Assembly: GCA_016196905.1 (NCBI GenBank) | Contig: JACPWV010000036.1 | Location: forward strand, 1-12,160 | Direction of reading: 5' to 3' | DNA from: Chloroflexota bacterium | GTDB taxonomy: Bacteria; Chloroflexota; Anaerolineae; UBA7937; JACPPX01 | Length of the DNA: 12,160 bases | In this document: positions 6,452 to 12,160 of the stretch, piece by piece | Layout of the letters: every line of letters starts with the position of its first letter | Position numbering within the stretch: the first letter of the stretch is position 1 | The notes under the pieces: generated by a model | Databases searched by the model: none | The model's input: only the letters and a program-made list of their open reading frames with translations | What the model was told of the DNA's origin: nothing | Translations under genes and position numbers: made by a program

Positions 6452-7822
6452 ATGGCTGAAGCCACCTCCGTCCTGACCAAGAAGATCTTGCTTTTGGATG
6501 AGGGTCTGCACCTGGTTTACTCACTGCGGCCCCATCTCAGCCTTCAAAGCTACAGCATCCAGAGGGTGGCCTCTCCCCCCGAAGCGCTGGCCCTGCTCCA
6601 CCAGGAAGCGGCGGACCTCTTAATCACCAACGTCCGTACCTCTCGGGCAAACCATGACCTGAGCGCCCTGACCGAGATCCGCACTCGCGAGCCGAGCCTG
6701 CCCATGATCCTCATGGCGCCGGAGGAGATGGAAGCGCTCGCGCAACAGTTGGGCGTTTACGCGTACTTTCGTCAGCCTTTCTCCCTCTTGAAGCTGGTGG
6801 AGACGGTGCGCGAGGTTTTAGAAGGTGCCCGGCCCTCTGCCCAGGAAGATGTTGGCCCCGGCCCTGCGGCCAGCGTCGAGGAGTTGGCCACCAGCCCGCC
6901 GCCCATGGAGGGACGGAACGAAGAGGAGTCCGCCGCTCCCTTGGGGGTGCCTACCCGGATCGAACCCCTTCCGGAGGCAGACTCCCCACCCGTTCGGGAA
7001 GTGCCAGCGGCCTCCGTCCCCGCGCCCGGCTCGCCGCCCAAGAGGGAGTCAGCGCGCCCCACTGCGGCGGCCCGAGCTGGGGTGCCAACGCTCTCCGCGG
7101 CGCGCCTGGAGGCGATTTCGGAGGTGCTTTCCAAGCTCCGCTCCGATATCGGTGCTCGCTGCATTCTGCTGGCAGATCTCCTGGGCAACCCCCTCACCGC
7201 CGTGGGGATAGTTAATCGTGGGCTGAACACCACTACCCTGCTTTCTTTACTGGCAGGGAGCTACGCGACTATTTTGGAGATGTCGCGCCGGATGGGCGAG
7301 GAGCGCACCTTCAACCTGAATTACCACGAAGGCGAGCGCATGGACATCTACTCCTCCAACCTAGGTAGAGACTACTTATTGGCCGTCATCATCGAGCGGA
7401 ACGCCAAAGCCAGTCCCTCGGGGCGAGCCTTGGGGCCCAGGCCCATGGGGATGGTCTGGCTTTACGCCAAGCGAGCCCTTCTGGAGTTGATGACAATTCT
7501 TTCCCAGCCCGAGGCTGAGGTGAGCACAACAGCCCTGGATGAAGAGTTCAGCGCCTCGCTGCGCACCGAATTGGAGGGCCTCTTCGCCGCTGAGGTTGAG
7601 TTGCCTTCCTCGCTGGAACCAGAGCCCCCGGCCCCTCCCCGGAACTCCAACTTCTCTTCCGGCACCGAACCAGAGGATCGAACGGAGAGCGACCCAGGAG
7701 GGGCTCCCTCATCACTCAGCTTCCAAGAAGCTCGCGAGCGAGGCCTGATCCCCCACGATCTGCTGGCCGAGCTCGACCCGCCCGAGCCACAGCCTCCCAA
7801 GGAGAAGGGCCATGCCTCTTGA
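6452..7822 (+). CDS. Pseudo-receiver domain fused to a roadblock/LC7 domain
   Basis: A 456-residue cytoplasmic protein, first in the operon. Residues about 11-125 have the fold pattern of a response-regulator receiver: KKILLLDEG, then ADLLITNVRTS, then YAYFRQPFSLLKLVETV. The acidic pair D16/E17 is kept, but the phospho-acceptor position is Asn (N60) and the conserved Lys of the KPF motif is Gln (Q108). Normal phosphorylation is therefore unlikely. A Pro/Glu/Ala-rich linker (126-212) leads to a roadblock/LC7 domain at about 214-350 (ARLEAISEVLSKLRSDIGARCILLADLLGNPL onward in pattern). The C-terminal 100 residues are acidic and Pro-rich, probably disordered. Roadblock domains bind small Ras-like GTPases, so this is probably a scaffold or input partner of the GTPase at 10284. 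It has no clear ribosome binding site and overlaps the next gene by 11 bases. Confidence 0.85.
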   Translation: MAEATSVLTKKILLLDEGLHLVYSLRPHLSLQSYSIQRVASPPEALALLHQEAADLLITNVRTSRANHDLSALTEIRTREPSLPMILMAPEEMEALAQQLGVYAYFRQPFSLLKLVETVREVLEGARPSAQEDVGPGPAASVEELATSPPPMEGRNEEESAAPLGVPTRIEPLPEADSPPVREVPAASVPAPGSPPKRESARPTAAARAGVPTLSAARLEAISEVLSKLRSDIGARCILLADLLGNPLTAVGIVNRGLNTTTLLSLLAGSYATILEMSRRMGEERTFNLNYHEGERMDIYSSNLGRDYLLAVIIERNAKASPSGRALGPRPMGMVWLYAKRALLELMTILSQPEAEVSTTALDEEFSASLRTELEGLFAAEVELPSSLEPEPPAPPRNSNFSSGTEPEDRTESDPGGAPSSLSFQEARERGLIPHDLLAELDPPEPQPPKEKGHAS

Positions 7823-8459
7823 GGGGAATCTAAGAGATTTCAGTCTGGCCAACCTCATCCAGCTGAACTGCCAAGAGATGAACACGGCCAGGCTGTCCAT
7901 CAGCGTCCACGGCCGGGAAGGAGCTGTCTACTTCGACAAGGGCAACGTGGTCCACGCCGTCTTCGGCCCCTGGTCTGGCGAGGAGGCGGTGTACGAGCTC
8001 CTGCGCCTCAAGGAGGGCGATTTCCATATGCAGGTGGGAGCCCAGACCACGGAGTGGACCATCACCACGCCTTGGAACACTTTGCTCTTGGAAGGAATGC
8101 GGCGTATCGACGAGGGAGAGACCTCCCAAGGCGACCGGATGGGCGAGTGGGTTCAAAGCCTACGCGGCATCGCCTGGGTGGATGGCGCGGTGCTCATTTC
8201 GCGCGACGGGGTGGTGATGGCGGAAGCCCTGGAAGGCAACGCGGAGAAAGAGGGAGCGGTGGCTGTCTTTGTGGGGAACAGCGCGGATCAGGTGGGGGAG
8301 GCGCTGAGCCTGGCTCCCTTTCAATGGGGGGTGGTGAGCATGGGCAAGGATCGCATGCTGGTGGTAGCTCGCCCGGACTTCGTGGCTGGCCTCCTTCTGG
8401 CCGAGCGCGCTTCGCCGGCCATGCTCGCCTCCGAAGCCGAGCATATCCTCTCCCGCTAG
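7812..8459 (+). CDS. PATAN (DUF4388) domain fused to a roadblock-like domain
   Basis: A 215-residue cytoplasmic protein. Residues 1-100 match the PATAN/DUF4388 pattern known from cyanobacterial and deltaproteobacterial signalling proteins: MPLEGNLRDFSLANLIQL at the start, then GAVYFDKGNVVHAVFG and an EEAVYELLRLKEGDF helix. Residues about 110-212 look like a roadblock/LC7 domain (GAVLISRDGVVMAEALEG, then RMLVVARPDFVAGLLLAE). Such fusions usually mediate protein interactions near a Ras-like GTPase. The start ATG lies inside the end of the preceding gene, with AAGGAG about 8 bases before it, which implies translational coupling. The roadblock assignment of the C-terminal half is less certain than the PATAN half. 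Confidence 0.87.
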   Translation: MPLEGNLRDFSLANLIQLNCQEMNTARLSISVHGREGAVYFDKGNVVHAVFGPWSGEEAVYELLRLKEGDFHMQVGAQTTEWTITTPWNTLLLEGMRRIDEGETSQGDRMGEWVQSLRGIAWVDGAVLISRDGVVMAEALEGNAEKEGAVAVFVGNSADQVGEALSLAPFQWGVVSMGKDRMLVVARPDFVAGLLLAERASPAMLASEAEHILSR

Positions 8460-8474
8460 ACGCGAGCAGGCCCC

Positions 8475-9731
8475 ATGGAAAATATCCTCAAAGACATCAA
8501 CGCCATCAACGGGGTGACCGGCTGCTTCGTGTGCGACTGGGAGGGTCGGGTTTTGGGCCGCTCCCTGCCCGGCGTCTTCGATGGGGCGATGCTGGCTCTG
8601 GCGGGGCGAACCTTGGCTCAAACCATCAAAGGGCTGGAGACCGCTCGGCGTCGGCGGATAAACGAGCTCGACCTGATCTATCGGGATGGTCGCTTGGTGA
8701 CCAAGAACCTGAGCGGTCTGGGGGTGTTGGGTATCCTGTGCGTGCGCAATATCAACGTCCCTCTGCTGAACCTCACCGCCAACCTGGCCGCTCGCAAGAT
8801 CGCCGAGATGCTGAAGACCCAGCAAGCCGGCGCTGTCCCCAGCGCCCCGGCTCGCCCGCCGGCCGGGATCGAGGTTCCCTCAGCGGAGGTGCTCCAGATC
8901 CCCACCGCGGCGGCCGTCGAGGTCCCCCCAGCGAAGGTGGTCGAGGGCCCCCCGGAGGAGGTGCCCTGGGAGGAGACGGTTGGCTTCAGGGCCCTGCTTC
9001 TGCAGGAGGCCCAACAGGTGCTCTCTCGAGCCCAACAGGAGGGGATCGTCCTGCGCGTGATGGGTGGGCCGGCCGTTTGGATGCGCTGCCCTCGCGCGGC
9101 GCACTTGACCATCCCACCGGAGACCCGCGATCTAGACCTGGTCGGCTACAACCACCAGAATAAGCGCGTCCACAACCTGTTCCAAGGTTTGGGCTATCAA
9201 CCCAACAAGCGCTTCAACGCGATGGCCGGCACGCGCGCCGATTTCCGCGAGCGCTTCACTCACCCCCAGAAACAGATCCTGATCGATGTTTTCCATGACT
9301 CCTTCAGCATGTGCCATCGACTGTCCCTGGTTGGCCGCCTGGAATTGGACCGGCTCACCATCCCCCTGGCTGATCTGCTGCTGACCAAACTTCAGGTGGT
9401 GGAGATGAACGAGAAAGAGCTGCGCGAGGTTTTCGCCCTCCTGTGCGACCACGAATTGGGGGATAAGGCCGATCCGGAGCAGATCGACGGCGGTTACATC
9501 ACCCGGGTCTGTTCCGATGACTGGGGCTGGTACCGGACGGTGACCCTCAACATCGAGCGCTGCATCTCCTTCGCCAACGATTTTCTAAGCCCAGACGAGC
9601 ATCGCACCTTTCTGCCCCGCATTCTGCACCTCTATCAGTTGATCGAGGCCGCACCCAAATCCATGCGCTGGCAGCTGCGCGCCCGGATTGGCGAGGCCAC
9701 CCGCTGGTATCAAGTGCCCGAAGAGATCTAA
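8475..9731 (+). CDS. Roadblock/LC7 domain fused to a DNA polymerase beta-type (MNT-like) nucleotidyltransferase
   Basis: A 418-residue two-domain protein. Residues 1-115 form a roadblock/LC7 domain (INGVTGCFVCDWEGRVLG, then GVLGILCVRNINVPLLNLT). Residues 116-168 are a Pro/Val/Glu linker with imperfect EVPSAEV, EVPPAKV, EGPPEEV repeats. Residues about 170-415 form a nucleotidyltransferase of the MNT/AbiEii-like kind: GG at 197-198 (VMGGPAVWM), DxD at D219 and D221 (RDLDLV), and a third acidic residue D271 (ILIDVF). All expected catalytic residues are present, so it should be active. Further family-like marks are FSMCHRLSLVGRLELD, PLADLLLTKLQVVEMNEKE and DDWGWYRTVTLNIER. The substrate is unknown: it may modify a small molecule, protein or tRNA. 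The roadblock part presumably ties it to the GTPase two genes downstream. It lies 15 bp after the previous gene. Confidence 0.88.
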   Translation: MENILKDINAINGVTGCFVCDWEGRVLGRSLPGVFDGAMLALAGRTLAQTIKGLETARRRRINELDLIYRDGRLVTKNLSGLGVLGILCVRNINVPLLNLTANLAARKIAEMLKTQQAGAVPSAPARPPAGIEVPSAEVLQIPTAAAVEVPPAKVVEGPPEEVPWEETVGFRALLLQEAQQVLSRAQQEGIVLRVMGGPAVWMRCPRAAHLTIPPETRDLDLVGYNHQNKRVHNLFQGLGYQPNKRFNAMAGTRADFRERFTHPQKQILIDVFHDSFSMCHRLSLVGRLELDRLTIPLADLLLTKLQVVEMNEKELREVFALLCDHELGDKADPEQIDGGYITRVCSDDWGWYRTVTLNIERCISFANDFLSPDEHRTFLPRILHLYQLIEAAPKSMRWQLRARIGEATRWYQVPEEI

Positions 9732-9739
9732 GGATAGCC

Positions 9740-10258
9740 ATGGACACCACCCGCCCCAGCCTGACCCTTCCCGCCGAGTTGGTCGAACGCATCGATCAAG
9801 CCCTCGCCCGCCTCCACGAGAAAACTCAGGCGCTCTACGTACTCCTGGCCGACATGAGCGGACAACTGATCAGCGCTGCCGGGCGGGTCTTGGAGGTCGA
9901 TCCGGTGTCCTTGGCGGCGCTGGCCGCCAGCAACCTGGCTGCCACCAAGGAGCTGGCCCGCCTGGCCGGCGAGCCGTCCTCCTTCGGCCACCTCTTCCAC
10001 GAGGGCAAAGCGCGCAACATCTATCTCAGCGAGGTCGCTCAGCGCTTCGTCCTGGTGGTGGTCTTCGATCCCAAGAGTCAGATCGGGCTGGTGCGCCTGT
10101 TCGCCAAGCAAGCGGTCAGGGAACTGGACCAACTGGCGGGCGAGCTCGAGGCAAGTGGGGAGCAGGCGGGTTCGTTAGTGGACTCGGATTTCACCCGCTC
10201 TCTGTCGGAAGGATTGGATCGGGCCTTGGGGCCGTGGGAATATCCTTCGGAGCCTTAG
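9740..10258 (+). CDS. Stand-alone roadblock/LC7 family protein
   Basis: A 172-residue cytoplasmic protein with the roadblock pattern: helix 1 (PAELVERIDQALARLHEKT), strand ALYVLLADMSGQLISAAG, a central helix, LSEVAQRFVLVVVFD and IGLVRLFAKQAVRELDQL. It is longer than MglB (about 160 residues at most) because of an acidic tail from about residue 135. It directly precedes the GTPase gene and is a good candidate for its regulatory partner, possibly forming homodimers as roadblock proteins do. AAGGAT precedes the ATG, and 8 bp separate it from the preceding gene. Confidence 0.85.
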   Translation: MDTTRPSLTLPAELVERIDQALARLHEKTQALYVLLADMSGQLISAAGRVLEVDPVSLAALAASNLAATKELARLAGEPSSFGHLFHEGKARNIYLSEVAQRFVLVVVFDPKSQIGLVRLFAKQAVRELDQLAGELEASGEQAGSLVDSDFTRSLSEGLDRALGPWEYPSEP

Positions 10259-10283
10259 CCGGACCGCGGGGAAGGCGATAGAG

Positions 10284-10856
10284 GTGTTCATTAACTGGAA
10301 GCTGCGTGAGATCAATCTGAAGATCGTCTACTACGGACCGGCCCTCAGTGGGAAAACTACCAATTTGGAGTACATCCACGCCCAGATCGACCCCCGCCGG
10401 CGGGGCGAGCTGGTCTCGCTCAAGACCCACGGGGACCGCACCATCTACTTTGATTTCATGCAGCTCGAGCTGGGAGAGATCAAGCGCTTCAAGCCCAAGT
10501 TCAACCTCTACACAGTTCCCGGACAGGTGATCTACGTGGCTAGCCGCAAGTTGGTCCTACAGGGGGCGGATGGCGTCGTCTACGTGGCCGACTCAGGGCC
10601 GGACCGGCTGGAGGAGAACGTGGAGGCCCTGCGTGACTTGGAGCGCAACCTGCGCGAGCTGGGCTACGATCCGGAGAGGATACCCCTGGTACTACAATAT
10701 AACAAACGCGATCTCCCCAACGCCGTGCCGCTGGACCTACTCTCCCGTTCCCTGGCCCGCAACGGCGCGCCTCAGTTCGAGGCGGTGGCTACGCGTGGGT
10801 TGGGCGTCTTGGACACGCTGAAGGCGGCCATCCACCTGGTTGTCTCAAGAATATAG
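10284..10856 (+). CDS. MglA-type small Ras-like GTPase
   Basis: A 190-residue Ras-superfamily GTPase of the bacterial MglA group, a GTP/GDP switch in the cytoplasm that in relatives controls polarity, motility or complex assembly. Visible motifs are the P-loop GPALSGKTT (18-26), the MglA-type switch II TVPGQ (77-81) in place of the usual DxxG, NKRD (140-143) for guanine recognition, and the EAVATRG region (166-172) as G5. Strands INLKIVYYG and GVVYVADSG fit the fold. The GTG start at 10284 is used because the N-terminus MFINWKLREINLKIVYYG matches the family and no better start exists; GAAGG lies upstream. Roadblock genes on both sides fit the usual MglA-MglB pairing, in which a roadblock protein acts as GTPase-activating or exchange factor. 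The target is unknown. Confidence 0.93.
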   Translation: MFINWKLREINLKIVYYGPALSGKTTNLEYIHAQIDPRRRGELVSLKTHGDRTIYFDFMQLELGEIKRFKPKFNLYTVPGQVIYVASRKLVLQGADGVVYVADSGPDRLEENVEALRDLERNLRELGYDPERIPLVLQYNKRDLPNAVPLDLLSRSLARNGAPQFEAVATRGLGVLDTLKAAIHLVVSRI

Positions 10857-10869
10857 TGGGGCTGTGAGC

Positions 10870-11253
10870 ATGCAGACCGAGCCGCGCGCGGCCCAAGAGG
10901 CTTTCCAGGACATCCTGTTGCGCATGAACGCAGCAGGCGGCTTCCAGGCCTCGTTGGTGGCCTCCCGCGATGGCTTGCCCATCGTCACCGTGCCCTCCCA
11001 CTATGACTTGGAGGTGGCCGCAGCCATGGGGGCGCTCCTGGCCAGCGTGGCTGATGAGTCCCAGGCGCGGGTGGGGCTGGAGTCGATGGACGAGGTGGTG
11101 GTGCTCGGCCGCGACCGGAAGCGCCTGATCCTGCGGCATTTCAAGGTGGGGGAGGAGGTCTTAGTGTTAGCCGCCATCGTCCCGCCCCTGGTTCCCTATC
11201 GGCGTCACACCAATCGCGCCATTCGCGAGATCGAAGAGTTCCTGACTACCTAA
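10870..11253 (+). CDS. MglB-like roadblock/LC7 protein, likely GTPase regulator
   Basis: A 127-residue compact roadblock protein with the size and layout of MglB: helix EAFQDILLRMNAAGGFQ, strand ASLVASRDGLPIVTVP, helix, strand MDEVVVLGRDRKRLILRHF, strand VLVLAAIVPP and a final helix TNRAIREIEEFL. It is most likely the GTPase-activating or co-regulatory partner of the MglA-like protein immediately upstream. I chose the ATG at 10870. A TTG start at 10840 would overlap the GTPase gene by 17 bases, and a GTG at 10864 is also possible. It is the last gene of the operon, and a terminator follows within 50 bp. Confidence 0.87.
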   Translation: MQTEPRAAQEAFQDILLRMNAAGGFQASLVASRDGLPIVTVPSHYDLEVAAAMGALLASVADESQARVGLESMDEVVVLGRDRKRLILRHFKVGEEVLVLAAIVPPLVPYRRHTNRAIREIEEFLTT

Positions 11254-11256
11254 ACC

Positions 11257-11308
11257 CGGGGACCATCCCCGAACTCCCCAAGGCCCCGAGCTCGCCTCGG
11301 GGCTTTTT
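11257..11308 (+). terminator. Rho-independent terminator of the GTPase/roadblock operon, with a second hairpin
   Basis: An 8-bp stem GCCCCGAG/CTCGGGGC (11283-11290 with 11296-11303, 5-base loop) is followed by TTTTT (11304-11308). A smaller hairpin, CGGGGA/TCCCCG (11257-11271), precedes it directly after the stop codon of the last operon gene. A strong intrinsic terminator. Confidence 0.92.
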
Positions 11309-11313
11309 GGTTG

Positions 11314-11322
11314 TGCTATAAT
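11314..11322 (+). promoter_or_regulatory. Extended -10 promoter of the ychF transcript
   Basis: TG-C-TATAAT gives a perfect -10 (11317-11322) with the upstream TG of an extended -10 element. The -35 position falls in the terminator hairpin and is not consensus-like, which extended -10 promoters tolerate. The start would be near 11329. Confidence 0.6.
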
Positions 11323-11328
11323 GCGGTC

Positions 11329-11771
11329 GAAGCTCATCGATCCCCACCGAGCCTGAGGTATCGTGTGGATAGCCCTCGATGGAGAGGGCACTCGCGAGGA
11401 GGTGATCACGGCGCGTCCTCTTCGCTTCAGCGCGATGTGGAAGAGCCCACCTGCTTTTACCCTAAGAGGACCTGGGGATCCCCCAACGACGCCTCGGGGA
11501 TGGCTTTCCGAACCCCTCGATCTGGGATCAGTGTGGATCTCCTCTTATACGAGAAGGGGCCGCGAGGTGAGGGTCCCCAGTGGATCGCCCTAAAGATCGA
11601 CCGCGGGATCGATGGGGCGCCATCCACCGCCCCCGGCGGGTCGAGCAAAGTTCATCGGGCCCAAAGGTCTTGATCGCAGCCCCGAGAGCGAGCCCGCTTC
11701 GGTGATAGAGTAAGGCTGGTGAGCCGAGCCACGAAACGAGTTTCCCCTAGTCGCTAGAGACTGAGGGCTGC
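11329..11771 (+). other. Long gene-free leader of ychF with several hairpins
   Basis: About 440 bases with no supported gene. Short frames in it (for example 11363-11593) have no domain and no good start. Several inverted repeats are visible: GCCCTC/GAGGGC (11372-11377 with 11384-11389), TGGGG/CCCCA (11473-11477 with 11481-11485), and a GC-rich fold around 11680-11700. It could be a structured 5' leader or an unidentified RNA. I saw no tRNA, RNase P, tmRNA, SRP or known riboswitch signature. Confidence 0.45.
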
Positions 11772-12160
11772 ATGTCGCTCCAAATCGGCATCGTGGGCTT
11801 GCCCAACGCGGGCAAATCGACCCTGTTCAACGCCTTGACCCGGGCTGGGGCGGCGGTCGCTCCTTACCCCTTCACCACCATCGATCCCAACCGGGGGGTG
11901 GTCCCCATTCCCGACCCGCGCTTGGAGCAGGTCGCCGCGCTGGTCAGGCCGGAACGGGTGACCCCCGCCACTGTGGAGTTCGTGGACATCGCCGGGCTGG
12001 TGAAGGGAGCTCACCAGGGCGAGGGCCTGGGCAACCAGTTCTTGGGGCATATTCGCAATGTGGATGCCATCCTCATCCTCCTCCGCTGCTTCACCGCGCC
12101 CGACGTGCCCCACGTAACACCCGAGCTGGACCCACGCGCGGACATGGAGGTTCTCGACCT
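11772..12160 (+). CDS. ychF: YchF/OLA1 family ATPase, N-terminal part only
   Basis: Redox-responsive P-loop NTPase of the Obg-related YchF/OLA1 family. It prefers ATP, binds ribosomes and proteasome-like partners, and acts in the cytoplasm. The first 129 residues are present; the family is about 360 residues and the window ends mid-gene. Motifs: P-loop GLPNAGKST (9-17), [23 protein letters not shown], the [20 protein letters not shown] switch region (about 76-95), then [15 protein letters not shown] and the acidic DP.AD region that leads into the family's coiled-coil insert. In many members the hydrophobic residue after the PNAGKS loop and the lack of a catalytic Gln mark the HAS-NTPase type. 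The ATG at 11772 has GAGGG five bases upstream. It lies on a separate transcript from the operon before it. Confidence 0.93.
   Translation, partial: MSLQIGIVGLPNAGKSTLFNALTRAGAAVAPYPFTTIDPNRGVVPIPDPRLEQVAALVRPERVTPATVEFVDIAGLVKGAHQGEGLGNQFLGHIRNVDAILILLRCFTAPDVPHVTPELDPRADMEVLD

Noticed and set aside
8054..9163. Long plus-strand frame of 369 codons
   Set aside because: It lies in another frame over the PATAN-roadblock and roadblock-nucleotidyltransferase genes. Its Gly/Arg/Pro/Ser-rich composition is the usual shadow of high-GC coding sequence.
11560..11625. T-box riboswitch, suggested by a GACCGCGGG stretch
   Set aside because: The T-box core (GGTGG followed by ACCGCG with a terminator or sequestrator) is not present, and the downstream gene is not an aminoacyl-tRNA or amino-acid gene.
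11311..11673. Plus-strand frame of 120 codons upstream of ychF
   Set aside because: It begins inside the -10 promoter element, has no domain, and overlaps another open frame of similar quality; the composition looks random.

Overview
The window looks like a piece of a high-GC bacterial chromosome, most likely from a Chloroflexota (Anaerolineae-like) lineage. That assignment is an inference: it rests on GC-rich coding sequence, exported-type PD40 beta-propellers, and a MglA-type GTPase operon crowded with roadblock and PATAN (DUF4388) domains. No rRNA, tRNA, CRISPR array or insertion sequence is visible.

The left half (1-5955) reads leftward. From the centre outwards it holds one or two small unrecognised ORFs (5594-5955), a membrane-anchored FtsH-like AAA+ zinc protease (3754-5541) overlapped by a single-pass membrane protein (3198-3824), a small gene broken by an in-frame TGA (2904-3107), a seven-bladed PD40/TolB-like propeller whose 5' end runs into a 14-bp G tract (1599-2750), moaA for molybdenum cofactor synthesis with a near-consensus promoter (428-1405), and a Rieske [2Fe-2S] ferredoxin cut by the window edge (1-297).

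The right half (6270-12160) reads rightward. A strong promoter at 6270-6298 and a structured leader precede a compact six-gene operon (6452-11253): pseudo-receiver plus roadblock, PATAN plus roadblock, roadblock fused to a nucleotidyltransferase, a stand-alone roadblock, an MglA-like GTPase, and an MglB-like roadblock. The operon closes with a clear rho-independent terminator. Next come an extended -10 promoter, a roughly 440-base gene-free leader, and the start of ychF (truncated by the window end). The two halves diverge from back-to-back TTGACC-type promoters at 6142-6170 and 6270-6298.

Functionally, the right-hand operon should encode a small Ras-like GTPase switch. Several roadblock proteins could act as GTPase-activating, scaffold or adaptor partners, and the nucleotidyltransferase is a candidate output enzyme. 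The roadblock-nucleotidyltransferase fusion is the most unusual element. On the left, the FtsH-like protease and its overlapping membrane partner form a likely two-component membrane quality-control or regulatory protease. Two small leftward ORFs are each interrupted by a TGA, but TGA recoding is not supported by the rest of the window.
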